Assembly (NCBI GenBank): GCA_026391945.1
Contig: JAPLDA010000015.1
Coordinates: forward strand, 1-38,492
Source of the DNA: Bacteroidota bacterium
GTDB taxonomy: Bacteria; Bacteroidota; Bacteroidia; AKYH767-A; 2013-40CM-41-45
Direction of reading: 5' to 3'
DNA length: 38,492 nt
Numbering within the stretch: position 1 is the first letter of the stretch; the number at the start of each line of letters is the position of its first letter. The notes beneath the pieces are model-generated. The model did not search any database. It was not told the DNA's origin and saw only the letters and a list, made by a program, of their open reading frames with translations. Both the position numbers and the translations under genes were made by a program. Of this stretch, positions 14,349-23,103 are shown in pieces.

Positions 14349-16013
14349 ATGAAGTACATCATTGTGGGTGCTGTGGCAGGAGGAGCAAGTACTGCTGCAC
14401 GGCTGAGAAGAATGGATGAACAGGCAGAGATCATCATTTTTGAAAAGGGAGAATATATTTCGTATGCCAATTGCGGGTTGCCTTATTATATTGGGGATGT
14501 CATCAAAGACAGGAACAAACTTTTTGTTCAGACGGCGGCCGCTTTCAACAGGAGGTTTAACATTGATGTGAGGGTAATGACGGAAGTAACAGCGATTGAT
14601 CCGTCACGGAAAATCATTACTGCAAAAGAACAAACGACCGGGAAGATATACGAAGAGGCCTATGACAAACTGGTGTTGTCGCCGGGTGCAGAACCCATTC
14701 GTCCGCCGCTTCCGGGAATTATGAGCGAAGGAATATTCACCTTGAGAAATGTGAATGATACTGACTATATAAAAAATTATATACAACAGAAGAAGGCAAA
14801 AAAAGCCGTGGTGATCGGCGGCGGGTTCATCGGTTTGGAAATGGCGGAAAACCTGCATGACATCGGGCTGGACGTAACCATTGTCGAAATGACCAACCAG
14901 ATCATGGCTCCTGTTGATTTTCCGATTGCCGCAATTGTGCAGGAACACATCCGTTCCAAAGGTGTTCATCTTCATTTGAACACAACGGTTACCGGCTTTG
15001 AGAAAAATGATAAGCAACTGAACGTATTGTTGAAGAATGGCGATGCATTGGATGCCGACATCATCATTCTTTCCATTGGCGTAAGGCCGGATACAAAACT
15101 TGCAACTGCAGCAGGACTGCAGATCGGTGATGCAAAAGGAATCCGGGTGAATGAATATTTACAAACGTCCGATCCTGATATATATGCCGTTGGAGATGCT
15201 ATTGAATTCAGGAATCCAATCACCAATCAATCCATGATCACCTATCTCGCCGGCCCTGCCAACAAACAAGGCCGTATCTGTGCGGATAATATCGTGCTGG
15301 GCAATGTGAAAAAATACAACGGCGCCATCAACACCGCAATCGTGAAGGTGTTTGATATGACGGTGGCTTCTGCCGGCACGGCATCCAAACATTTGCACGC
15401 AGCCAACATTCAGCATGTGGTATCCACGACACACAATGGTTCTCATGCCGGGTATTATCCGGGAGCAAAACAAATGAGCATTCAAATTGCATTTTCACCG
15501 GAAGACGGCCGCTTGCTGAGTGCCCAAATCGCAGGTTATGATGGTGTGGATAAACGCCTCGATGTGATGGCATCCGTGATCAAAAGAAACGGAACCATTT
15601 ATGAGCTCACCGAATTTGAACATGCTTATGCGCCACCGTATTCATCCGCTAAAGACCCGGTAAACATGTCAGGATTTGTCGCCGAGAATATTTTGCATAA
15701 AAGACTGAATATTTTTTACTGGAATGAATTCGATAAAATAAAACCGGGTGATCTTTTAATTGATGTGCGCAGGAAAGATGAATTTGATTCCGGTAAAATA
15801 AATAACGCCATCAACATTCCTATTGATGAGATCAGGGATCGTCTCAGTGAAATTCCCAAAGACAAAAATATTTTCATCTACTGCGAAGCCGGGCTGAGAG
15901 GATATTTAGCGCAACGTATTTTAAAACAAAGCGGGTATCACCAGGTGTTCAACATGTCAGGCGGCTACCGGCTATGGAAATCGTGCATGAATGAAAGTGG
16001 TGTTATCGGTTAA
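14349..16013 (+). CDS. CoA-disulfide reductase/polysulfide reductase-like flavoprotein with C-terminal rhodanese domain
   Basis: A 554-residue FAD- and NAD(P)-dependent disulfide reductase. Residues 1-40 form the FAD site (IIVGAVAGGASTAARLRR). The redox Cys is C42 in SYANCGLPYYIG, the single-cysteine signature of CoA-disulfide reductases, and a second Rossmann motif (VVIGGGFIGLE) lies near 153-163. GDAIEF near 280 closes the FAD domain, and a dimerisation domain follows. Residues about 465-545 are a rhodanese domain with C512 in CEAGLR. The fusion matches CoADR-Rhd/Npsr enzymes, which reduce CoA persulfide, polysulfide or sulfur. It is the last gene of the operon. Confidence 0.92.
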   Translation: MKYIIVGAVAGGASTAARLRRMDEQAEIIIFEKGEYISYANCGLPYYIGDVIKDRNKLFVQTAAAFNRRFNIDVRVMTEVTAIDPSRKIITAKEQTTGKIYEEAYDKLVLSPGAEPIRPPLPGIMSEGIFTLRNVNDTDYIKNYIQQKKAKKAVVIGGGFIGLEMAENLHDIGLDVTIVEMTNQIMAPVDFPIAAIVQEHIRSKGVHLHLNTTVTGFEKNDKQLNVLLKNGDALDADIIILSIGVRPDTKLATAAGLQIGDAKGIRVNEYLQTSDPDIYAVGDAIEFRNPITNQSMITYLAGPANKQGRICADNIVLGNVKKYNGAINTAIVKVFDMTVASAGTASKHLHAANIQHVVSTTHNGSHAGYYPGAKQMSIQIAFSPEDGRLLSAQIAGYDGVDKRLDVMASVIKRNGTIYELTEFEHAYAPPYSSAKDPVNMSGFVAENILHKRLNIFYWNEFDKIKPGDLLIDVRRKDEFDSGKINNAINIPIDEIRDRLSEIPKDKNIFIYCEAGLRGYLAQRILKQSGYHQVFNMSGGYRLWKSCMNESGVIG

Positions 16014-16296
16014 AAGCACTCAGCCTTATTTTTTCGAATTTTTTTGTCAGCATACATGATGCGTCAGCAAATTTGTATGCAATTGCTGTCCGGGTTAATT
16101 ACATTTCCTCTTTCCCTTTTTTCATGTCCCTGATTTGATCAGGAATTCATTTTTCCTTTGGATCACAGTCATTTCAAATTCCAATTCATATGAAAACCTA
16201 AGTTAATTTATGATTATCATCATTTCGTGTTTCAATATTCTCAGGCACATTTAAAGGTTCAATCAGCCAAAGATTTTATTCATAAATTATCGCCTC
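16014..16296. other. Intergenic region with two small hairpins
   Basis: The 283 bp hold no open frame of note. GCATACA (16050-16056) and TGTATGC (16074-16080) are inverted copies. CCTGAT-TTG-ATCAGG near 16128-16142 is a short palindrome. Neither has a T-run typical of an intrinsic terminator. An AT-rich stretch precedes the ATG at 16297 but no clear TAnnTTTG box is seen. Confidence 0.4.
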
Positions 16297-18339
16297 ATGA
16301 AAAACCTGCTCCTCTTGTTTTTTTTCTGTTTTTTATCGGTCGTTGCTTTTTGTCAATGCACCATTACCAATGCCACGAGTTGTGTATGTCCTGATGGTTC
16401 CAGTGATTGTGATCTCTTACCCGACATTACGATCTCATGGTATGCCCTTCAAACGTACAACGGAGGTCCGATAGAATTTCCACAAACCGGAGCCGGTGCT
16501 GATAACGGACATCTCCGTATGACAGGTTCTACTCCAAACATCGGCTATGGTCCGTTTGCTGTCAGAAATATTGATTCAGTCGGTATTTATCATTACGTCT
16601 GCGGTACGGACACCTTTTCGTCTTCATCCGGTACTTTTAATTGTCCGAATGGTGCTATTGCAAAACAAATTCTTTATCAGCGGATTTATCATAAGTCCGG
16701 TAACAACATGACTCACCGCGACCGGATTGCCGGCGCCATGACACCGGGAATGCATGTGGATGACTGGGGAATCATGACGCTGAGAATACAGGATCCTGCT
16801 CAACCTGATCCGAGAAACTGGAGCATTGTCGGTACCGGGCACAAACAATCATTCTGCCTGATGGATTACGGTTCATGCAGCACATACAATGGCCATTGTC
16901 GTGACGACAATACTGTTTTCAACCAGGGAACCATTCTTACCAATACTGATTTTCCAAATTTCGGTCTTGGTAATTCATACGGTTGCAACCCGAATGAGCA
17001 GGGATGTTCTTCTGGCTGGACAGATATTTACAGCGAGAGCCTGAACGGTATGTGGATTGACATTCCACCCAATACATGCAACGGTGACTACTGGATTGTT
17101 TATGAAATCGATCCTCATGATTATTTTCAGGAATCCAATGAAACAAATAATTATACAGCCATTCCATTTACGCTGACTCATCAAAGTGCCCCCGGCAACC
17201 CGGTCATTACAATTTCTGCAGACAGGGAACCTATTCTTTGCGGAAATGATTCGATCACATTGACAGCGACGGCAGGTTTTTTATATTCCTGGTCTAACGG
17301 GGCGAACACACAATCGGTTAAGGTTGCCGCAGGAACATACAGTGTATCCGTATACAATTATTGCGGAATCGCGACTGCCTCTTCCTTCACGGTTACAAGT
17401 CATGCAGCTCCTCCTGATCCTGTTGTTACCGGGGCATCCATTTGCAGCGGAACCACGGCAACAATTACCTCAACCGGAACTAATATTTCGTGGTATACTG
17501 CAAACAATGTTCTGGCAGGAACAGGAAATTCATATACCACACCGATTCTCACTTCAACAGCATTGTTCCATGCACAGGATGTGATTGACTACCCGGGAAC
17601 TATAGCTTTGCATGGAGGGAAATCCGACAGCATCGGGGCAGGGGGGTATTTCACCGGGGTGCAGGGTGAAGTGTTTGATGCGTTGAAACCGCTCACCATT
17701 AAATCTGTAAAGGTATATGCAACCGGTGCCGGCAACCGAACCATACAGGTTCTGAACAAAGCAGGAACTGTAATTCAATCGGGAACATTCAGCATTCCCA
17801 ATGGTTCTTCCCGTGTGAATTTGAATTTTGATGTTCCGCAGGATACAGGATTTCAGTTAGTAGCAACGGGCAATCCAAACCTGTTCAGGAATAATGGCGG
17901 AGTTGTTTATCCTTATACCATCATTGACACACTATCGATTACCCGCTCAACAGCCGGATCTGCATTTTATTATTCATTTTACGATTGGGAAGTTGAAGTA
18001 GGAGGCAGCCGATGTCTGAGCACACCGGTCACCGCGACGGTATCGGTAACCACCTGCGTTGGAATAAGCCCCGTTCTTGACCTTTCCCAAAACTTTCATG
18101 TCTATCCGAATCCATCTTCCGGCACGTTCACGTTTGATATCATCATGCCCGGCAGCGGAGAAGACCTCCATCTCATGGTGTTCGACCTGACGGGAAGAGA
18201 AGTTTATCAAAACAGGTTGAAAAATATTTCAGGAAGCTATTCCACCACAATTGATTTGGGTTTTGTTTCACCAGGAGTCTACCAACTTCGTGTTGAAATT
18301 GCCGGAAGAAAATATTATCGGAAAATTATGATCTGGTGA
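16297..18339 (+). CDS. Secreted lysyl-oxidase-like protein with T9SS type A sorting domain
   Basis: A 680-residue exported protein. The signal peptide ends near VAFCQ (residue 20). Residues about 60-290 resemble a bacterial lysyl oxidase domain: ILYQRIYHKSG, GMHVDDWGIMTLR, GHKQSFCLMDYGSC (K183), then GWTDIYSESLNGMWIDIP (Y245) and NYTAIPF. K183 and Y245 are in the places of the residues that form the LTQ cofactor. The copper motif is normally H-x-H-x-H; here only H153 is kept (TPGMH). Cysteines are plentiful. Residues about 300-390 and 390-590 are Ig-like or carbohydrate-binding-like beta domains. The end (FHVYPNPSSGTFTF...YQLRVEIAGRKYYRKIMIW) is a type A T9SS sorting domain. Substrate crosslinking or amine oxidation is inferred. 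Confidence 0.7.
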   Translation: MKNLLLLFFFCFLSVVAFCQCTITNATSCVCPDGSSDCDLLPDITISWYALQTYNGGPIEFPQTGAGADNGHLRMTGSTPNIGYGPFAVRNIDSVGIYHYVCGTDTFSSSSGTFNCPNGAIAKQILYQRIYHKSGNNMTHRDRIAGAMTPGMHVDDWGIMTLRIQDPAQPDPRNWSIVGTGHKQSFCLMDYGSCSTYNGHCRDDNTVFNQGTILTNTDFPNFGLGNSYGCNPNEQGCSSGWTDIYSESLNGMWIDIPPNTCNGDYWIVYEIDPHDYFQESNETNNYTAIPFTLTHQSAPGNPVITISADREPILCGNDSITLTATAGFLYSWSNGANTQSVKVAAGTYSVSVYNYCGIATASSFTVTSHAAPPDPVVTGASICSGTTATITSTGTNISWYTANNVLAGTGNSYTTPILTSTALFHAQDVIDYPGTIALHGGKSDSIGAGGYFTGVQGEVFDALKPLTIKSVKVYATGAGNRTIQVLNKAGTVIQSGTFSIPNGSSRVNLNFDVPQDTGFQLVATGNPNLFRNNGGVVYPYTIIDTLSITRSTAGSAFYYSFYDWEVEVGGSRCLSTPVTATVSVTTCVGISPVLDLSQNFHVYPNPSSGTFTFDIIMPGSGEDLHLMVFDLTGREVYQNRLKNISGSYSTTIDLGFVSPGVYQLRVEIAGRKYYRKIMIW

Positions 18340-18394
18340 ATTTCTATTCCGGCAGCATTTCATCTTCCGGGTTAGATTGCACCGTGTGATGTGT

Positions 18395-20401
18395 ATGGAG
18401 GCAAAACAAAAACATAACTATAGCAAGTGGCGTGCAATCAGCTTAAGTGCTGTGTATGTTCTGATGGGCATTCACATTGCGCACTGGAAAATAGCTGGCA
18501 GTACGCTTGCCCCGCTTGAGCTCAACGAAGTTCTGTACACCCTTCATCTCGGAATTATCACGGCCGGATTTTTATTCATGGGTGTTACGCTGATTGCCAC
18601 TGTTGTTGCCGGACGATTTTTCTGTTCATGGATGTGTCACATCCTTGCCTTGCAGGATGCAAGTGCATGGCTGCTTAAAAAAATCGGCATTCGTCCTAAG
18701 TTCATCCGGTCAAGAACGCTTTTATGGATCCCCGTGATTGTATTGATTTACCTGTTCGTTCTTCCGCAGGTGGAAAGAATTGTTCAGGGTCAGCCGGCCA
18801 TTCACCTGAGAGTTGCCGGTGATGCATCGGGATGGGCTTCTTTTGTAACCACTGATTTCTGGCGCAACCTGCCGGGCTTCTGGGTCACGACTTTTACATT
18901 TCTTTTCTGCGGATCCTTCATCATCTATTTTCTCGGCTCAAGAAGTTTTTGTCTCTATGGTTGTCCGTATGGAGTGCTGTTCGCCCTGACCGACCGGGTA
19001 GCCCCGGGAAGAATTAAGTTGACCGGGGATTGCAACCAGTGCGGCATTTGTACCGCTTCGTGCCAGTCGCATATCCAGGTTCATAAAGAAGTAAATACAT
19101 TCGGAATGGTAGTGAATCCGGATTGTCTTAAAGATCTCGATTGTGTACAGGTCTGTCCCACTGATGCACTGTCTTATGGCATGAAGAAGCCGGCCGGATT
19201 TAAATCGCTCTCGCCATCAAAGAATAATAAAAAGCATTATGATTTTTCGTTGGCAGAAGATCTTTTAATCGTTTCATGTTTGCTGGTTTTCGTTTTTATT
19301 TTCAGGGGACTGTATGATACGATTCCAATCCTGCTGGCGCTGGGGATGGCTCTCATTTTTTCATGGTTTGCAGTGGTGTTTGCCCGCTTGTTTAATCGCG
19401 AATATGTCAGGCTTGGTCATGTACTTCTGAAGAAATCAAAACATTTGACTGTAGCCGGAAGATGGTTCGCATCCATTTTTATTCTCCTGGTAATTTTTTC
19501 CGCGCATAGTGCGTTTATTGATTATCACGTGTATCAAGGGAATAACCAGTATGGAAAAGTTCTGAAGCAGGAAAATGAAATTCCGTTTTCAACCTCCGCC
19601 GAAACAAAGGATATCTTAGAACAGGCATTGCATCATTTGAGTATTGCTGATCAATGGGGTCTTATAACGCCAGCTACCATCAACCGGAAACTGGCAGCCA
19701 TATACATTTACCGGGATGAAAAAGTGAAGGCGAAAGACCAGCTTGAAAAACTTCTCTCACAGTTGCCCGGAGACCTCGAAGCACGTTTGCGTTTTTCAAA
19801 ACTTCTATTTGTTCTGAATGATGAAAGCAAGTGCATGGAAAATCTTCAGTCCATCATAGCCGCAAAAAATGTGGTGACTGATCATGACAAAAAAATACGA
19901 AGTGATGCATCGCTTATGCTGGGTCACATGGAAGAAAAAAACGGTTATGCTTCCGATGCTGAAAGCCGCTACAGGATTGCGCAGAAAGATAACCCGGAAA
20001 ACCATGAAGCGACACTTGCATTAGGTGTATTGCTTGCACGTTCCGGAAAATTCCGGGAAGCGGAAACATTTCTCCTGGAATCGTCGAAGCAGTATCCGAA
20101 TTTAGCATTGATTGAAAACAACCTCAGTGTGATTTACATCCGGCAACATCGTTACCCGGAGGCCATTGTTCACCTGGATGCGTTGATAAAGATTCAACCC
20201 GCCAATCAGCAGGCGCATTACAACAGGGCCATGATGTTATATGGAATGGGAAATAAAGGAGAAGCCATGGCGGCAATGCAGGCGGCCGCTCAGATGAACC
20301 CCGGAAATGCCAACATCAGCGATGCCTTGAAAATGATGATGGACAATAAGAATACAAGCGCAGCCAAACCGAAAAATCAGAAACCCATAGCGATGCACTG
20401 A
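18395..20401 (+). CDS. NapH/NosR-like membrane ferredoxin with C-terminal TPR domain
   Basis: About 668 residues from the ATG at 18395; ATG at 18389 and TTG at 18377 are upstream options. The N-terminal half has four membrane segments with the cysteine motifs RFFCSWMCH and RSFCLYGCPYG of the NapH/NosR/CcoG group. A polyferredoxin follows: CNQCGICTASC and CLKDLDCVQVCPTDAL, enough for two [4Fe-4S] clusters. Two more membrane segments come next, then about 260 residues of TPR units (for example NHEATLALGVLLARSGKFREAE). Such proteins pass electrons between quinol and periplasmic acceptors; CcoG reduces copper for oxidase assembly. The TPR tail is unusual. Context: copper-type oxidase-like protein upstream, CxxCH lipoprotein 41 bp downstream. 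Confidence 0.82.
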   Translation: MEAKQKHNYSKWRAISLSAVYVLMGIHIAHWKIAGSTLAPLELNEVLYTLHLGIITAGFLFMGVTLIATVVAGRFFCSWMCHILALQDASAWLLKKIGIRPKFIRSRTLLWIPVIVLIYLFVLPQVERIVQGQPAIHLRVAGDASGWASFVTTDFWRNLPGFWVTTFTFLFCGSFIIYFLGSRSFCLYGCPYGVLFALTDRVAPGRIKLTGDCNQCGICTASCQSHIQVHKEVNTFGMVVNPDCLKDLDCVQVCPTDALSYGMKKPAGFKSLSPSKNNKKHYDFSLAEDLLIVSCLLVFVFIFRGLYDTIPILLALGMALIFSWFAVVFARLFNREYVRLGHVLLKKSKHLTVAGRWFASIFILLVIFSAHSAFIDYHVYQGNNQYGKVLKQENEIPFSTSAETKDILEQALHHLSIADQWGLITPATINRKLAAIYIYRDEKVKAKDQLEKLLSQLPGDLEARLRFSKLLFVLNDESKCMENLQSIIAAKNVVTDHDKKIRSDASLMLGHMEEKNGYASDAESRYRIAQKDNPENHEATLALGVLLARSGKFREAETFLLESSKQYPNLALIENNLSVIYIRQHRYPEAIVHLDALIKIQPANQQAHYNRAMMLYGMGNKGEAMAAMQAAAQMNPGNANISDALKMMMDNKNTSAAKPKNQKPIAMH

Positions 20402-20442
20402 GGAAATCATGATCCGGGTGCAAAAATTATTTTGATTGTATA

Positions 20443-20859
20443 ATGAAAAAATTATTCTTCTGTTTCGTAATCAGTCTTGCCGGAATTATTTTTCTGCAAG
20501 GTTGTGAAAAAGATAAAGGCCCCGTGGTTTTGAAACCGCCGCCGGCACCGGGGGATACGCTGATTCATTTTGAAAATGATATCCAGCCTGTCTTTGACGC
20601 TCATTGTATTGTGTGCCATAGTCAAAATCACATCTACCTTGATCTTCGGGAGGGATATGCTTGGTATGACCTGATGTATCATAATCCTCATGGTTTGCAT
20701 GCTCCGTATGTGGACACCATCAGCCCCGAAAACAGCATTCTCATCCAGCACCTTCGTGGTGTTGAACTCGGAATCATGCCTCCCAATGCCCTTCCGCTTC
20801 CGGCCACTACCATTGATACCATTGCCAAATGGATGTTGCAGGGTGCGCGTAATAATTAA
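20443..20859 (+). CDS. Lipoprotein with a single CxxCH haem-binding motif (cytochrome-c-like)
   Basis: A 138-residue lipoprotein. The signal peptide has a lipobox (IFLQGC, Cys at about 21). CIVCH near residues 55-59 is a c-type haem motif inside the sequence VFDAHCIVCHSQNHIYLDL, as in planctomycete-type cytochrome c domains. A later Met (GIMPPN) is a plausible sixth ligand. The protein is shorter than full cytochromes of that family. It follows the membrane ferredoxin gene by 41 bp, which suggests that the two exchange electrons across the envelope; this is inferred from order. Confidence 0.8.
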   Translation: MKKLFFCFVISLAGIIFLQGCEKDKGPVVLKPPPAPGDTLIHFENDIQPVFDAHCIVCHSQNHIYLDLREGYAWYDLMYHNPHGLHAPYVDTISPENSILIQHLRGVELGIMPPNALPLPATTIDTIAKWMLQGARNN

Positions 20860-21019
20860 ACCTAATTCTTTGCCGAAGTTTTTTCATCGTCGGTTGTTTG
20901 AATTTCTGCGTCGTCAAAAAAATATTTTCATCATCACATTAAAAAATAATACAGGATAAATTCCGTGAAGGCAACAGATGCGTTTAACCGGATTATCATT
21001 TTAATTTAAGACAAACCCA

Positions 21020-22975
21020 ATGAAGTATTTTACATTGTATCTTTTCACCTTCCTGATTGTTTCAGGGGAATTGACGGCACAGGGAGTGTGGATTCACCGA
21101 AGCAGTTTTATGGGCCCGGCAAGATCGGATGCTGCCGGATTTTCAATTGGGACCAATGGCTACGTTGGTCTTGGCAGGTGTTCAGGTACAGAGTACAATG
21201 ATTTCTGGGAATACAATCCGTTGACCAATACATGGACTCAAAAAGCCGATTATCCCGGACTTCCAAGAGCCGGTGCAACAGGGTTTAGCATCGATAGCCT
21301 CGGATATATAGTTGGAGGATCCACCGGTGCAGGAAATGTTTTTGGGGATCTCTATCAATATGACCCTTCCGTGAATTCATGGGTTCAAAAAAACGGGTTG
21401 AGTAATGATTCGATTACCTGTGCAGCAGCCATGATCATCAACAGTAAAGCATACATCGCTTCAGGATCCAATGATACAGGAGTTGTTGCCAATTCTAAAA
21501 CCTATGAATATGATCCGCTCTTAGATACCTGGACACAAAAAGCAAATTTCCCCGGCGTTCTCACAACCCGTGGTGTCGCTTTTGAAACAACGGACAAAGG
21601 TTATTTATCAGGTGGTGATTCCGGCAGCACTGACTTTTGGGAATACGATGTTGTGTCAGACAGCTGGACGGCGAAGCCCGCTTTTCCAAATGCCGGAAAT
21701 GAGACGGTACAATTTGGTTTTATGGCGAACGGGAAAGGGTATATAGAAAGCCGTGATCAGAATACATCGTCCCCAAAATTTTGGGAATACAATTTCCAGG
21801 ATTCATCATGGAGCAGCGGTCCGGATTTTCCGGATACTGCAAATTTTTCCAGGTCTTCTTTTGCCATTGGAACCAACGGCTATGTAGGGCTGTTTAATAA
21901 TTGTGATCCGCAGTTCCTGGAATTCAATGCAGCTGCTTATTTCGAGATGGATACTATTATTCCCGATACGGTTTGTGAAGGCAACGTTGTTAATGTTATC
22001 TATCATACAAACCTTCCTTATGATTCTTCTGGGCTGAGCCTGGTGATGAGCCCGTCCGCTTCTTTTTCTTCCGCAACAACGAGTCAGTCCATCTCTTATG
22101 TCAACGGTGAATTCACAACGCGAATCCCTCACCTTGGCATAACAACGCCGACGGCTTATTTTTGTAAAATAGTAATGAATGGAAACACATTCTCTTCGAT
22201 CTATCATGATGTTATAGTCATTTATCCCACTCCTCCGTCTCCTAATATCGACAGCAACAGTCCTGTGTGTGAAGGAGAGGATTTATATATTTATAGCAAT
22301 CCGAGTGGTATCCTAAACAACTGGACAGGACCGAATGGCTGGTCAGCCAGTCAGGCCTCACCGGTAATTTACAATACCACGTTCACCAATAATGGTATTT
22401 ATTCCTTTTATTATGTCGACACAAATGGTTGCCAGAGTGCCGTTACATTCACTCATTTTTTTGTTAACCATAATCCCCAGGCAAATGCGGGCGTTGATAT
22501 TATTTCTGATACAGCTGTAACTGTAAATGGAAATGTTTCAGGTGGCACAGGGCCTTATGATTACCTATGGAGCCCGTGTCTGTATTTGAGCAATTGCTAC
22601 ATTCCCAACCCGTTTTTTTCAAGTTCTGTTCCGGTGAATGTTGTTTATTATTTATCCGTTACCGATGCAAATGGATGTCACTCGGTAGATTCGATGCAGG
22701 TTACTTTTAATGTAAGTACAGGTGAATTTGTTCATGTTTCCGGATCTGTCGGAATATATCCGAATCCTTCAAAAGGTTCATTCCATGTAAAAAATATTTT
22801 CTTAAAGGAGAACGCATGGTTGCAATTGATCAATTCATTCGGAGAAATTGTTTATGCAGAAATGTTGCCGGATAAAAATGATTATATCGTTTATCCAAAT
22901 TTACCGGCAGGTGTTTACGTACTTCAATTGATTGCTGACAATAGAAAATACTTGCAAAAAATAATTATTCAATAA
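21020..22975 (+). CDS. Secreted Kelch-repeat protein with T9SS type A sorting domain
   Basis: A 651-residue exported protein. Signal peptide ends near GELTAQ (about residue 21). Residues about 25-310 are five to six Kelch units of the form GYVGLG...FWEYNPLTNTWTQKADYPG, which build a beta-propeller. About 310-570 are Ig-like domains (EGEDLYIYSNPSG and NPQANAGVDIISDTAVTVNG). The C-terminal 70 residues (VGIYPNPSKGSFHV...GVYVLQLIADNRKYLQKIIIQ) are a type A T9SS sorting domain. It should be displayed on or released from the cell surface. No catalytic motif. Separate from the cytochrome gene by 160 bp. Confidence 0.88.
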   Translation: MKYFTLYLFTFLIVSGELTAQGVWIHRSSFMGPARSDAAGFSIGTNGYVGLGRCSGTEYNDFWEYNPLTNTWTQKADYPGLPRAGATGFSIDSLGYIVGGSTGAGNVFGDLYQYDPSVNSWVQKNGLSNDSITCAAAMIINSKAYIASGSNDTGVVANSKTYEYDPLLDTWTQKANFPGVLTTRGVAFETTDKGYLSGGDSGSTDFWEYDVVSDSWTAKPAFPNAGNETVQFGFMANGKGYIESRDQNTSSPKFWEYNFQDSSWSSGPDFPDTANFSRSSFAIGTNGYVGLFNNCDPQFLEFNAAAYFEMDTIIPDTVCEGNVVNVIYHTNLPYDSSGLSLVMSPSASFSSATTSQSISYVNGEFTTRIPHLGITTPTAYFCKIVMNGNTFSSIYHDVIVIYPTPPSPNIDSNSPVCEGEDLYIYSNPSGILNNWTGPNGWSASQASPVIYNTTFTNNGIYSFYYVDTNGCQSAVTFTHFFVNHNPQANAGVDIISDTAVTVNGNVSGGTGPYDYLWSPCLYLSNCYIPNPFFSSSVPVNVVYYLSVTDANGCHSVDSMQVTFNVSTGEFVHVSGSVGIYPNPSKGSFHVKNIFLKENAWLQLINSFGEIVYAEMLPDKNDYIVYPNLPAGVYVLQLIADNRKYLQKIIIQ

Positions 22976-23073
22976 GGTGCATGTAATCACACTAAGCCGG
23001 TTTGGTTTCTGGAATGAGAATAAAAATACTTCTTGCTTCATCTGCAGATTGACGCTTCTTGTTTTTTATTTGC

Positions 23074-23081
23074 TACCTTAG
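23074..23081 (+). promoter_or_regulatory. Candidate -7 box (TACCTTAG) of the SDR gene
   Basis: TACCTTAG differs from TAnnTTTG at one base and lies 23 bp before the ATG at 23104. A TTG at 23049-23051 lies 22 bp upstream, slightly more than the usual -33 distance. Confidence 0.3.
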
Positions 23082-23103
23082 TTTATTCTTAAAGACTACG
23101 TAT

